64,000 nucleotides of DNA from Hyparrhenia diplandra (lineage: Eukaryota; Streptophyta; Magnoliopsida; Poales; Poaceae), in NCBI GenBank assembly GCA_015847255.1, contig JADLZK010005838.1, positions 248,001-312,000 of the forward strand, written 5' to 3'. How positions within the stretch are numbered: the first letter of the stretch is position 1; each line of letters starts with the position of its first letter. A program made the position numbers and the translations under genes. This document shows, piece after piece, positions 32,258 through 44,162 of the stretch. The notes beneath the pieces are model-generated. The model made no database searches and was not told where the DNA came from. It was given only the letters and a program-made list of their open reading frames with translations.

Positions 32258-32880
32258 CTAAACTTCAAGTAGCAACATATAGCAGCAGCAACAGCACGGA
32301 GGACCAGCATCGTCCTCCTCCATCTCCCTGGAGGTCGTGAGCAGCGGCGTCGTGGGCTTGTGTTCATTACTAGGCTCGGGCTCAGATGTTGGTGCTTGTG
32401 TTGTGCGTCGCCGGTGCCGAGGCCGAGGCCGACGCTGCTTGCTACAGCCGTGTCCGCGTGCTTCCCGCAACAGTGCCGTCGATGCTCCCGCGTCTGCAGG
32501 GCCCAGCAGGGTCAGCATCGTTCTCGATCCACTGGTTGCATCCGGAGCTGCACGCCTGTGCAAGCGTGACCACCGAGTGGACTGATGCCTGCTATGCACA
32601 ACCACCGAGTGGACTGATGCCTGCTGCGTTTGCTGGGCGTTGCCATGCCTCTTCCCTGCCCCTGCCTAGCGCTTGACGTGCTCTACGCCAGCCCTGATGC
32701 CGCCGTGCCGCGTACTCCTACTGGCTGCTCTTTTTTTCGGCAGCAGCACAGGGCACTGCACACACTGCACGGTTTGGTCAAACTGGCCACAGTGCTCGCA
32801 CACACTGCACGATGCCCGCGTGCTACTACATGCATGCATGCACCGCAAACGCCTGTGCCCGCGCATGCAGCTGGATTAAA
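32258..32880. other. GC-rich spacer with a small tandem duplication
   Basis: 'caccgagtggactgatgcct' occurs twice, 32 bp apart, near 32569 and 32601. Other open frames are not recognisable. CA/TG-rich runs with repeated 'gcatgcatgca' appear near 32830. Confidence 0.45.
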
Positions 32881-32881
32881 T

Positions 32882-33110
32882 AAATTTGCCTCGCTAGATG
32901 CCCCTCGCACTGGCACAATGGTAGTGCTGCTGCATCGCTCTACCGATCGAGCACTGCGTGTAGTTAAGGTGCTCGAGTCATTGTAATGTCCTCCAACATG
33001 CATGAACAAACAAGCTGCATAAATAGCCGAGGTATGGAATGCTATTGTGGCAATTTGTGTCCGTTGCCTGCCCCGGAACAAATCCAAATGGCTCTGAGAT
33101 AGTCAATTTG
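32882..33110 (-). pseudogene. LRK10-like receptor ectodomain fragment
   Basis: Nucleotide-level match to the ectodomain exon of gene 1 (45600-46090). Shared phrases include 'gagtcattgtaatgtcctcc' and 'agccgaggtatggaatgct', then 'cggaacaaatccaaatggct'. Between them about 230 bp of the exon are missing, and reading frames are lost. Translation of one part still gives VGGHYNDSS, matching gene 1. It is a truncated duplicate with an internal deletion and must have arisen from an LRK10-like gene. Confidence 0.8.
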
Positions 33111-33275
33111 CACATGATCAATGTATTCGATGATGCTTTGCTAATTTTGGAGACTTAAAACATCTCAAATTTAACAAAAAAATCTCAATTTTCACATGAT
33201 CGATGTATTCAATGATGCTTTGCCAATTTTAGAGACTCAAAGCATCTCAAATTTGACAAAAAAATGCATAGGGCG
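33108..33275. repeat. Tandem duplication of an 80-85 bp unit
   Basis: 'cacatgatcaatgtattcga' (33112) and 'cacatgatcgatgtattcaa' (33197) begin two near-identical units. Both contain 'tgatgctttgc', 'aattttggagact' / 'aattttagagact' and 'catctcaaattt'. They lie directly beside the receptor fragment. Confidence 0.8.
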
Positions 33276-33393
33276 GAGCCTCGGAGGGGAATCAATTAGA
33301 CTGTCCCATGAAAATATCAAATCATGGTCGATCAATTAGACTGTCTGAGCTCCATTTTGTCATATCGGATAACAAAGAGAGTGAAATGACATA

Positions 33394-33634
33394 CTCCCTC
33401 CGCTCCATGGAGTTCGCCGTTTTTTGACTTTTGAATTTCATGTTTGACCATCTGTCTTATTCAAAATATTTATGCAAATCATAAAATAAATTAATCAATA
33501 TTCAAGTATCTTTATTGATAAAATAAGTTATAACAAAAAAAAATTATATTTGTGCAAAAAATTTAAATAAGACGAAGCATTGAAAAAAGTTGGCACGGAA
33601 TCCACGGTGACAAAACTCATTGGGACGGAGGGAG
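33394..33634. mobile_element. Stowaway-like MITE
   Basis: Left end 'ctccctccgctccatgg', right end 'gggacggagggag' (inverted match). A TA precedes the left end; the right side reads 'ca', so one flank may have mutated. The AT-rich interior carries 'cttattcaaaatattta' and its inverted relative, as in the 4199-4431 element. Confidence 0.8.
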
Positions 33635-33641
33635 CATGAGC

Positions 33642-34369
33642 CGTTGAGCCAGGGTGTTGGCGTGGGCGGGCTTTTTAAAACTGCCGCTGGCGTAAGCATC
33701 GAGGAGCTCCTGCCTCGTCGACGCAGCGCGAGGACAGCCCACAGGGAGGAAGGTGAACCTGACAGCTTGGCCCCACTATGCAGAGAGATAGAAATAAGAG
33801 GATAGGATAGAGAAGGGTATTGTGACGTTTACACTTGTCGGACGCACATGTCAGGGTCCCAAACGGCTAAAATCAGACCGAGCATAGACAGAATGGCAGT
33901 GTAAAGAAGTTTAGAACGGTGGCACTAGTGGGAGCTCATGTTTTTTAATGGCTCGGGTGAAATTGCATACTTTTTTTAATGGCAAACACATAAAAAGACC
34001 CTTCTATAAACGGTAGATGAAACAAAAAAAAAAATCAAAGCGACTTATTTTTTTTAGGAGTATATATTTCTGAGATCTGTGATCTATAGAAACGCCTAAA
34101 TTACATCACTATGTCTAATAAATTACATTAAAAAAATATTATCAATATAGTAATATGACCGGGTATATAATATAGGTATGATTGTATGGAAAATAATCTG
34201 GTTGTTTGGAAGACTAAACAACCAGTTATTACCTAGACGTATTCTTTAAATTAAATAAATAGAGTAGTTTCTGATTCTCAGTTTAGAGAAGACATTTTAG
34301 AATAGTCAAGGGGGCTGTGTTGATTTTCCCCACAATTTTTTGTGCTGGCCACAGGACCGCACGAGTCAG
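33642..34369. other. Unassigned AT-rich spacer
   Basis: No gene recognised. Contains short A and T runs and a 'cattttttttaatggc'-type repeat. Confidence 0.4.
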
Positions 34370-34378
34370 ACTGAGGAA

Positions 34379-35490
34379 GGAAAAAGTCGGATTTCCTCCC
34401 CAACTATCACGAAAGTTTACTTTTTCTCCCTCAACTCCAAAACCGGACAAATCACCTCCCTCAACTTTTCAAACCATGCAAATTACCTCCCTCGAGCGGT
34501 TTTGAAGGCGGATTGGCTACAGTAACCATGGTTTGCTACAGTAGCAGCGGGTTGCTACAGTGACAGTGACTTTGCCTTTTCCTTTTTTTAAAAAAATTCC
34601 GGCTGAATCTTTAAAAAATCATAGTAAATCACGAAAAAATCATAAAATAAAAAATCCAATTTTGTTGGACTCTACATGATTAGACCTACACATTGAATAT
34701 ATAATATGATATGCTTTAGTACAAAGTTTTTTGCTACGAAGGTTTTGTCTTTTTTTCTTTTATATTTATTTGGCTGAATCTTTAAAAATTATAGTAAATC
34801 ACAGAAAAAATCATAAAATAGAAAATCTAATTTTGTTAGACTCCACATGCATGTCTACACAGTGAATATATAATATGGTATGCTTTATTACAAAATTTTG
34901 GTTGTAGCTTTAGATCTATGCTTTTTGTAATTAATTAAAATAATTTGTAGCTGCAACTTTATAATTATTTTGTTGGACTAAAGCATACCATATTATATAT
35001 TCAATGTGTAGATCTACTCATGTGGAGTCTAACAAAATTAGATTTTCTATTTTATGATTTTTCTATGATTTACTATTATTTTTCAAAGATTCAGCCAAAT
35101 AAATAAAAAGAAAACGACAAAACCTTCTTAGCAAAAAACTTTATACTAAAGCATATCATATTATATATTCACCGTGTGGATCTAATCATGTGGAGTCCAA
35201 CAAAATTGATTTTTTTTATTTTATGATTTTTCTATGATTTACTATGATTTTTTTCAAAGATTCAACCGGATTTTTTTGAAAAAGAAAAGACAAAGTCACT
35301 GTCACTGCAAGCAACCCGCTGTCACTGTACCAAATCGCGGTTACTGTAGCAAATCCGCCTTCAAAACCGCCGAGGGAGGTAATTTGCATGGTTTGAAAAG
35401 TTGAGGGAGGTGATTTGTCCGGTTTTTGGAGTTGAGGGAGGAAAAGTCGAACTTTCGTGATAGTTAGGGGAGGGAATCCGGACTTTTTCC
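34379..35490. mobile_element. Palindromic Mutator-like (MULE) non-autonomous element, 1112 bp
   Basis: A perfect 9-bp target duplication 'actgaggaa' flanks it at 34370-34378 and 35491-35499, which is diagnostic of Mutator-like insertion. The ends are inverted ('ggaaaaagtcggatttcc' left; 'gactttttcc' at the right). The arms continue as inverted repeats almost to the centre, near 34930. Within each arm a roughly 190-bp block ('ggctgaatctttaaaa' to 'gcttta') occurs twice in tandem. There is no coding capacity. The outer 200 bp hold 'tgctacagtaac' type repeats. Confidence 0.9.
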
Positions 35491-35499
35491 ACTGAGGAA

Positions 35500-36426
35500 T
35501 ACTTGCAACCCGTTTTTTTTTTTCTGTTAGTAGGCCTGGCCACTTTCTCCTCATGTCTGGGCCAGATGTGCATGGGCTTCAAAGCCCGTAAAATAATGGT
35601 GCGTTCCCCTCCGCCCTGCGCCGAAGGCAGCTGAGACACGCCCGTCACCCCGGCGGCTCCTGTCGCCGCCTTCTCCCCAGCGCGACTTCGTCTAATTTAC
35701 GTCACAATGCAGGAAGTCGTTGAGCAAACCATATGCCGTTCCATCCCCGCGTGACGGCAGTCTCGGTGCCGGTGGTGATGGGGTCCAGTCACCGATGGAT
35801 GACCACGGCCCGCCTGTGAATGGAGGTATCAGGTATGTGCTTGCTTCTTCGATTGGCTCAACAATGGGATTGATCTCTGTCGGGTACACACTGGTATCGC
35901 TATTGATACGTAGATCTATCACATATCGTGGTGTTGCTAGCTGTCTCCATATGGATCAATTTGATTATCTCATTTTCCACTGAATCGTCACAAGAGTACA
36001 CTAATGTTGCTGGGAAACGGTCTGGTGTAAGGCGTTCAGCCTTTGGATATGCTTGTGTTTTTTATAATTTAATTTGGTATACTTATTTCGGGTCTTGGAT
36101 TGCACGAGGTTCTACAATCTGGACCAACAGGTGAACAAATCGGTAGTACATTAACATTTGGAAGATGGACTGACTATGTGCGTGGGTGATGGAAAAGTGC
36201 AAAACAGCAAATCAAAGAACAATGTATATTTCAGGATCGCGTGGAACTAGGATTAAACCCACATATTGATTTGCTGCTTTTATGAATATGTATATTCATC
36301 TACTGAAAATTGTGCAATAGTAATTCAAAGGTGCTACATGAATATAATTTTCATTGTTTTTGTTTTGGGATACTTTATAAAACATAGATAATGAGTCAAG
36401 AGTCATCTCAATAGGGAATATCTTGG
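35500..36426. other. Unassigned sequence, possibly an orphan first exon
   Basis: 35600-35835 is GC-rich with a short open frame ending near a GT ('atcaggtatgtgcttg') and then AT-rich DNA, like a grass first exon with its intron. No domain is recognised and no continuation is seen. The rest is spacer beside the 3' end of receptor gene 1. Confidence 0.3.
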
Positions 36427-36653
36427 CTAAGATGTGAAATGTGACTGGGGCAGGGGGCAGGAAAGGAATGGCTTGGGTGGCATTTCTAGTCCGTCGATAT
36501 TCTTCTCCAACATTTCTGTGACTGTATTCATGGAAGGACGACTTCCTGGGGCCATCTGTATGCACCACAAGCCAACTAGAGCAATCTGCTTTGCAGTCTC
36601 TTCTAGCTCGTATGTGACCTCGTGGCTTTGCAAATCCTTTACCACACAGTCAT

Positions 36654-36669
36654 AAATCCAGTCGGTAAA
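36654..36669. repeat. LINE target-site duplication, left copy
   Basis: 'aaatccagtcggtaaa' (16 bp) recurs at 43526-43541 on the other side of the LINE. Removing the LINE and one copy restores the kinase reading frame across the site. Confidence 0.92.
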
Positions 36670-36696
36670 GGATATATCAGCAAGGCGAGAGATAGC

Positions 36697-39503
36697 ATGA
36701 GCGCTCCACGAGAGAGAGGGCGAGGGGGCTCCAGCCCGGCGGCGAGGAGCGGCGCCTCCCAGCCGGCGGGGAGGGGAGCCCACTCTCCGGTGAGGGAAAC
36801 AGGATCTACACGTGGATACAGAGGGGTAGTTGCTCTCCCGGGCCCGGTGGACAGCCTCCATGGGATGGGGAAGAGACGTGGCTTTACAGCAAGCCACCAG
36901 GTGGCGAAGTCCCTCCCATGGCGGGTCGCGGATCCAGGGAAAGCGAAACCGAAACCCACTACTGAGGACTCATCTGAGATCGAGAGCGAGGTCCAGGGGT
37001 TCTGGGGTCAATGGTGGTTCGTCCCCAACCACATCTCTGAGCGGAAGGCTAGGGTTAGGGCAAAGGGATCAGACAACTTGGTTTGGATCAGAAGAGATTT
37101 GTGGGAGAGTAAGACCCTCAACCCTGCCGATTGCTTCCCGGCGGGAGAAGGTGATAAGTGGGACAGATCTCCATCGAAGTTGAGTGCTGCGGCAGAGTTG
37201 TGGGAGGGAGAGAAGAGGAAGACCTTTGCTGCAGTGGTGAAGGAGGGGATGGCAGGAAGAGGACGCGGAAGGGGCCCTAGACCAGGGGAGGATTGGGACA
37301 ATTGGGGTGGTGGAGGTGGCTGGGGTTTCCAGTACCCACCACACCAGCCACCACCTCCATTCTTCGGCCAACCACCGCCACCTCCATATGGGTACTACCC
37401 CAACCAAGGTCCACCTCCACCCCACCCTTATCCAGGCTATGGCAGATTCGATGGGCCAAGGCCGAGAGGTGGGGGAAATCAAGGCAGAGGTCGAGGAAGA
37501 CAGATTCAGCCAGTCAAACAGAATCAGGGTGCTGCTACTGGAGGGCTTCAAGCTAATACTAGTGGAGGGAACCAAGCTATCGCTACTCAAAGCTGAGGTA
37601 ATACCGGGCCGATGATGAGTGGGAACCTGCAAGTTGTATGTTTCAATTGTGGTGGTGTAGGACATATGAGCTCTGCATGTACCAGTCCAAAGGTTTGCTT
37701 CATCTGTCACCAATCTGATCATGTAGTTGAACATTGTCCTGAGTGGTCAAAACCTGCTATGGCTGGACAGTACTATGGAAGTGCAAATATTGGCTTGGGG
37801 TTCTTTTATATTGATGTGGAGCCAAGAGATAACAGATTCAGGCATTGGAAAGGACTTGATAACTTTGGTGTCATTGCTATTGTTAGAGGTGATATTTCTG
37901 AACCAGAGCTAGTGGAGAATCTGAAAGCCCTATTTGATCAGAACTGGGGATGGCAGTTGAAGAAAACAGATGATAACAGATACATCACAAGATTCCCACC
38001 AGAGAAAAAAGTTGAGAATCTGGTGATTGGAAGAGCATCTCTGTTTGATCTCAACAAGGAAGGGGTAGTTGCTTCTCTGAGTGTGTGGAATGGGGATATA
38101 GAACCAGTTGGGAAACTAATGGAGGTTTGGGTGCAGATCTCTGGAATTCCACCAAAGTGGGTGGACTGGAATACTGTCAGAGAAGTAACTTCAAGCATAG
38201 GGCTGATGGTAGAGTTGGATTGGCAGGCTCTTTTTAATAGCTTCTTTAGTGTGGTGAGAGTTAAGGTGCTGTGCAAGAATCCCAACAAGATACCTAAGAA
38301 GAGAGTATATGCTTTCAAACAAGATTTACATGAGATCAGCTTCAAACCTGAAGGAGTAACACAAGACTCAGATGATGATGCTCCAGATTTTGATGGTGAA
38401 GTAGAAACAATACAACCTGATGATTCTCTACCAGAAACCCGATCAAACAACAAGCAACAAGAGGATGGATTAAGTGGGAAGGAACCTCTAGAGGGGAATG
38501 ATGCTGATCAGAGTAAGAAAGGAAATGGAACTGATGCATCTGGATCCAAAACAGTGAAAAGAATGCTTTCTTTTGATGGTGAAGCTGTTTTTCGAGGCGT
38601 TGAGTTATCTAATAGACAAGCTACAAATCTATCGGCTATCATGGAATTAGAAGGCAATGATGACATAATAGCGAAGAGGACTCGAGGAAGGGAATGGTCC
38701 GGGAAGGTGAGAAGGAGACACAGGGGGTGCTCAATCCTTTTTGCCCGAAGAATGGGTGTATGATATGCGAGAATGAGAATCGCCTTCAGTTGGGAAGGAA
38801 AAACTTGATCTCTATGCTAGCAAGGGAAGAAGAAAAAGAAAGTGAGTCCACAATCACTGAAGAAACCAACCCAAATCAGTCTACAATTGCAGTTGAACTG
38901 GTGGCAGATAAACATGATACAGATAAGGAGAACAGAGGAGAAGGAGGAAAAAAAGGAAGCAAGAAGCAATGGGGACCAGTGATTCCACTTAGAAGAAGTA
39001 CCGAGGAGTGGATAATGGAAAATACGTGATGTCCAACCTGTCAAGACATCAAAAGGAAGTGGAACTTGGAGACTACATCAGGTACAAATAAGAACTCTAA
39101 CAATTCTACTTTGTCTAAAAGTTCTTTATTGAATGTTGCCAAGGATATTGGCTTGATAGTAGAGGATGGAAATCCTGTAGTTGATAAGATGCTGGATTTA
39201 GACAATAATAGGAAGATGAGTTTTGCTGATATTTGTAGGCAAAGTCCATGTAACTCGAGGTCTGTAGAAAGTAACAAGAACTCCCGGAATAGTAATATTG
39301 TTGCAAGTAAGAGTACAAGTGTTGAAAATAGTTCCAAAACTGATTCTGGAAGGAATATCCAGGAATCTGAGACACAAATAGTCAAGAGAGACAAAGTGAT
39401 TAGCCCTAGTTCCCCAATTAGAATGGGGGGACATACAAATGACACTCAGGAAAAAGAGTGGTCTGAAGTTAGCAATAGGAAGAAAAACAAGAAGAAAACA
39501 TGA
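36697..39503 (+). pseudogene. LINE ORF1 (RNA-binding protein)
   Basis: Start ATG at 36697. The N-terminal third is basic, then Gly/Pro/Tyr-rich (37250-37480). The frame meets a TGA at 37594 but the same frame continues straight into two CCHC zinc knuckles (CFNCGGVGHMSSAC and CFICHQSDHVVEHC, 37639-37740). A DUF4283-like region follows ('FRHWKGLDNFGVIAIVRG' to 'KVLCKNPNKIPKKRV'). After about 38690 the frame shifts (38694-39029), and again before the Ser/Asn-rich, basic C-terminus (39066-39503). ORF1 proteins of plant L1s bind the element RNA. The end overlaps the ORF2 start in an ATGA. Confidence 0.8.
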
Positions 39504-42500
39504 TAGGTTTAATTTGGAATATAAGAGGGCTAGGAAAAAACTTGGTAGGAGTACAGACTTTAGCTAGTAGGATTAGAGATTATCATGTTGATTTTTTCGG
39601 GAGTTATGGAAACCAAAAAATATGCTTTTACACCTGGTTTTTAAAATCTTTAGTGGATAATGTCCCTTTCTCTTGGCACCATCTCGAAGCTAAGGGGACT
39701 GCAGAGGGATTTTAGTAGGAGCAAACTGTGATAAGTTTACCATATTTGTAGTAGATGTTCTCAGATTTTTACGTTAGTGTAATGCTTAATGATAAGAGTA
39801 ATGGTTTTAGCTGGAAATTGATAGTGGTATATGGTCCTGCTTATGATGATCTTAGACAGGATTTTTTGGAAGAATTAGAAACAGTCATGAATTCTTGGAA
39901 TGGCCCAGTTTTAGTTGGAGGTGATTTTAATTTGGTAAGGTTTAGTACTGATAAAAGTAATGGTGTTTACAATCATAGATGGGCTGATGGCTTCAATGAC
40001 TGGATAAGTAAATGGGCTCTAATGGAAATTAACCCTAGCAATAAACATTTTACATGGACTAATAACCAACACCCACCCATTCTGTCCAAAATAGATAGAG
40101 TTTTTGTCTCTACTGATTGGGCAGCTGCTTTTCCCTTAGTAACAATTAAAGCTTTAGAAAGAATTCCTAGTGACCATAACCCCCTAGTGTTAGATTCAGG
40201 ACAGAATATTTCTTTTGGTAAAAAAAGATTTAGATTCGAAAAATGGTGGTTAGAAAAGGATTCCTTTAAGGATGTTGTAGCTAAAGCTTGGAATACACCT
40301 TGCAATATGACAAGTAGTATTGACAGGTGGCAGTTCAAAAATAGAACCTTGAGAAGAATGATTAGGGGCTGGGCTGCCAATGAGATAGCTAATCAAAATA
40401 GAGAGAAGGCCACTTTGATGACTGATTTTTCTACTTTAGAACAGATTCAACAAACTAGAGCCTTATCTGACCTAGAAAGAGAGGATATGAAACAAATAGA
40501 ACAGAGACTTGACCAGATTTGGGCTTTAGAAGAAATCAAGCTTAGACAAAGATCTAGGGATAGGAATATTTTAGAAGGAGATAGGAACAATGCTTATTTC
40601 CAAGCTGTAGCTAATTATAGGAGTAGGAAAAAAAGGATTGAGTACTTAGAGAGTCCTACAGGACATGTATATGATCAGAAAGGTATGATGTCTATAGCTG
40701 TAGATTTCTATAAAAGCTTGTTTGCTAAAGAGCAGGATACTGGTATTAAAATGGGTCCTGATTTTTGGGAGAGTGGGGACAAGGTTCTAGAAGAGGAAAA
40801 TAAATGGCTGGTAGCTCCTTTTACTGAAAAAGAAATCAGGGAGGCTGTTTTTAGTTCATATGCTGATGGAGCCCCTGGCCCTGATGGTCTCTCTTTCATG
40901 TTTTATCAAAAGTTCTGGGAGGTGATTAAACATGACTTGATAGTTCTTTTTGCAGAGTTCCATAGAGGTACTTTAGATCTTGAAAGGCTGAACTTTGCTC
41001 TAGTTACACTAATTCCTAAAGTGGGTGATGCAGCCAATATGAAACAGTTTAGGCCTATAAGTCTTTTCAATTGTAGTTTCAAAATTTTTTCTAAGCTTTT
41101 AACTTTAAGACTCTCATCAGTAGTTCAGAGAATTGTAGCACCAAATCAATCTGCCTTTATTAAAGGAAGGTTTATTCTAGAAAGTGTGGTCACTGCACAT
41201 GAAATAGTGCATAGGGTTCACAGTAAAGGAGAATCAGGAGTGCTGATTAAGTTAGATTACGAGAAGGCTTATGACAGGGTGTCTTGGACCTTTTTATTTG
41301 ATCTGCTAGCAGCTAGGGGTTTTGATCCTAAGTGGATAGGGTGGATTAAAAAGATTGTGGTAGGTGGGTCTGTAGGTATTATGGTTAATGGAGAAGAAAG
41401 TTCGTATTTTAAAACAGGGGAAGGGGTTGAGACAGGGGGGACCCTTTATCCCCTTTCTTATTCAATCTAGTAGGAGATGGACTATCTAGAATGTTGAACA
41501 AAGCTATAGAGAAGGGTTTAGTCAAAGGTTTGTTAGAAGATTTTAGAGTAGGAGGCATAATGGCTTTGCAATATGCTGATGATACACTCCCTGTTTTCCA
41601 AAGCGAGAGTGAATGTCCGGAAAATCTGAAAATGATTACGATGTGGTATGAACAAATATCCGGAATGAGGATTAATTTTCATAAAAGTGAACTTGTTCCA
41701 ATAAATTTAGAGGATGAGGAGATACATAATCTAGCACACATTATGGCTTGTCCTGTTGGTCAATTTCCTTTAAAGTACTTAGGAATACCTCTACATTATG
41801 AAAATTTGTCCAGAGAAGATGTACAACCACTAGTAGATAAAATTCTAGGTAGAATTGATGGATGGAGAGGAAGACTCTTATCCTTACCTCGCAAGAGTAG
41901 TACTTGTTAAAGCTTGCCTTTCTAGTATACCAGTTTATTTGCTTTCCTTTCTAAAATTTCCAAAATGGGCTATTAAGTTAATGAATACACATTTAGGCAA
42001 TTTTCTTTGGAATGATGAAGAAAATCACCATAGGTATCACCTAGCCAACTGGGAACTAGTGTCCATGTATAAAGAGTATGGAGGGCTTGGCATTCCTAGT
42101 TTCAGAGATTTGAATATTAGTCTGTTAGCTTCTTGGATAAAGAGATATAATAGTGATAAGGACAAGCTTTGGAAAGAGTTACTAGACTTTAAGTATAAGA
42201 CCAAAAAGCCTAATGTTTTTGCAACAAAGGTCACTCACTCTTCTAGTTTCTTTAAAAGTTTCATGTGGGCAGTGAAAGCTGCCAGGTTTGGCTACAAATG
42301 GAAAATCGGTAATGGGAAGAAAATTAGACTGTGGGAAGACACTTGGGTTGGTCATACTAGTTTAGCAGTGATGTTCTATCCTTTATATCGTATTTTGAAT
42401 GAATATGGCAAATCAATTGCAGATCTCTGGGATGGCTCAACATTAAAATGTACCTTTAGAAGAAACCTCACAGAAAACCAGTACCAAGATTGGTTAGAAG

Positions 42501-43153
42501 TAGTGGAAATAGTGTCAACCATTAGTCTTAGCAATGAAGATGATGAGATGGTGTGGCAATACTCATCTAATGGCACTTACTCTTCACAATCCTTGTACAA
42601 AATTATTAATTACAGAGGTATTCATCAAATACATTTTCCTGCTGTGTGGCATTTGAAGGTACCACCTAGAGTACAAACCTTCTTATGGCTGTTAATGCAT
42701 AACAGAGTTCTAACAAGGGATAACCTAGCTAAGAGAAGGAAAGTAGAGGATGAGACATGCCTTTTTTGTGATGAAAAGGAAACATGCCAACACTTGTTTT
42801 TTGAATGTGTGGTAGTTAGAAGATGTTGGGATGTGATTTTTGAGATTACTGGTTGCAATGTAGGGGCTAATATGACTAGTCTGGGAACTTTTTGGTTGAG
42901 CAATAAGAGACATTGTCTCTTTAATATGATTACCTCTGCAATTATTTGGTCTGTTTGGAAACTTAGGAATGATATGTGCTTTCAGAGATCTGGATGGAGG
43001 AATATGGAGGTTCTGTACTATATGGTGATAAATATGCTACAAAACTGGTTGGTTCTCTGTCCAATGGAAAAGAAGAAGCTGATGGAGTCCTATATCAACA
43101 AGCTCAAGCAAACTGCAAAATCAGTGCTCTGGCTTCCAATGGGCGACAGCTGA
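39500..43153 (+). pseudogene. LINE ORF2 (endonuclease and reverse transcriptase)
   Basis: Begins 'MIGLIWNIRGLGKN', the usual start of an APE-type endonuclease; frames break near 39600-39750. From 39755 the endonuclease motifs GGDFN (about 39917) and SDHNPL (about 40169) are seen. The RT follows with 'LIPKV', 'QSAFIKGRFI', 'LDYEKAYDRVSW' (41246) and, after a frameshift near 41450, 'QYADD' (41569). Another frame change at about 41860 leads to the C-terminal part with a zf-RVT zinc-binding motif ('CLFCDEKETCQHLFFEC', about 42760) and a stop at 43153. ORF2 nicks the target and copies the RNA. Confidence 0.88.
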
Positions 43154-43525
43154 AGGTACTGCGAGGGGGTGCATCTGAACCTTTTGGGATGATTGAGGTT
43201 TCCCAGAAGACTAGGAAGTGGATGGATGATTCAAGTGGAAGATGGTGGGATGATCTCAATGCAGTCCTGAATGAAATGTAATAGGATAGATCTCAGGCTT
43301 TTGTTGCAGAACTTCAGTTATCAGCTAGTATAGCTGTGGTAGACCTTGAATGTAATAAGTTTGTCAGAGATGTTTAATCGGTGGTTAGATCGTTGGCCCC
43401 TTTACCAGGTGGTATTGCGGCCTGACTGGGTAGCTGTTTAAGTGCTGAGCTGTAAACTGAATATTTGGTCTGCTGGTTTTTAATAAAATCAGAAGGCTGG
43501 GGCGTGTGGCCCTTGAACTCTAAAA
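43154..43525 (+). other. LINE 3' UTR with polyadenylation signal
   Basis: Non-coding tail. AATAAA at 43482-43487, about 40 bp before the short terminal A run ('ctctaaaaaaa'). Confidence 0.75.
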
Positions 43526-44162
43526 AAATCCAGTCGGTAAAATAAGTTTCACTAGAATTCTCAGTATTTCCCCGGCCGCTTACCATTTGTAGTATCATCA
43601 TTCCATAGCTGTAAACGTCTGACTTAGTTGACACAGCTCCAAACCCTCTATAAAACACTTCTGGAGCAATGAAACCAATGGTGCCTCTTGCATCAGCCAT
43701 TGAGAGAGCGCTGTCCTTGATGTGACACAGTTTTGCCAATCCAAAATCAGCAATTTTCGGACAGAAGTCTTCGTCAAGAAGGATGTTGTGGGGCTTAATA
43801 TCAAAATGGATGATGCGGGTGCTGCAGCCTTGATGCAAATACTCCAGGCCCCGTGCGATGCCAATAGCTATTTTCCTCAAGTTTTCCCATCCAAGTGCCG
43901 ACTTTAAACTCTCTGAATAAATATACTTCTCTAAAGAGCCATTGGCCATATACTCATAAACAAGGGCTCTCTTAGATCCCTGTAAACAAAAGCCAACTAA
44001 ACTGACAATATTGACATGAGAAGTCCTACCAATGCTAGTAACCTCATTTAGGAATTCCTCTCCATTGCCTTTGGATCCTTTTAAGAGTTTCACAGCAACC
44101 ATATGGCCATCTGGTAGAGTACCCTTGAATACTGTGCCATAACCACCCTCTCCTATTTTTCC

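Larger units (their letters stand above)
36670..43525 (+). mobile_element. L1-type LINE (non-LTR retrotransposon), near full length
   Basis: A 6.86-kb element with ORF1 (zinc knuckles) and ORF2 (endonuclease, RT, zf-RVT), an AATAAA at 43482-43487 and a short A tail ending at the right target duplication. It is flanked by a 16-bp duplication typical of target-primed reverse transcription. The left end begins just 27 bp before the ORF1 ATG, so part of the 5' UTR may be missing. It lies antisense to the host kinase gene. Several frameshifts and one in-frame TGA mean it cannot move by itself. Confidence 0.92.

Noticed and set aside
32258..32605. Minus-strand open frame near the receptor fragment
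   Set aside because: Biased composition and no similarity to the receptor family or any domain I recognise.
36622..36696. Extension of LINE ORF1 upstream of 36697
   Set aside because: The frame is open but lies in host kinase sequence and the target duplication, outside the element.
38342..39445. Several minus-strand open frames inside the LINE
   Set aside because: They are shadows of ORF1 on the other strand with low-complexity Leu/Ser composition.
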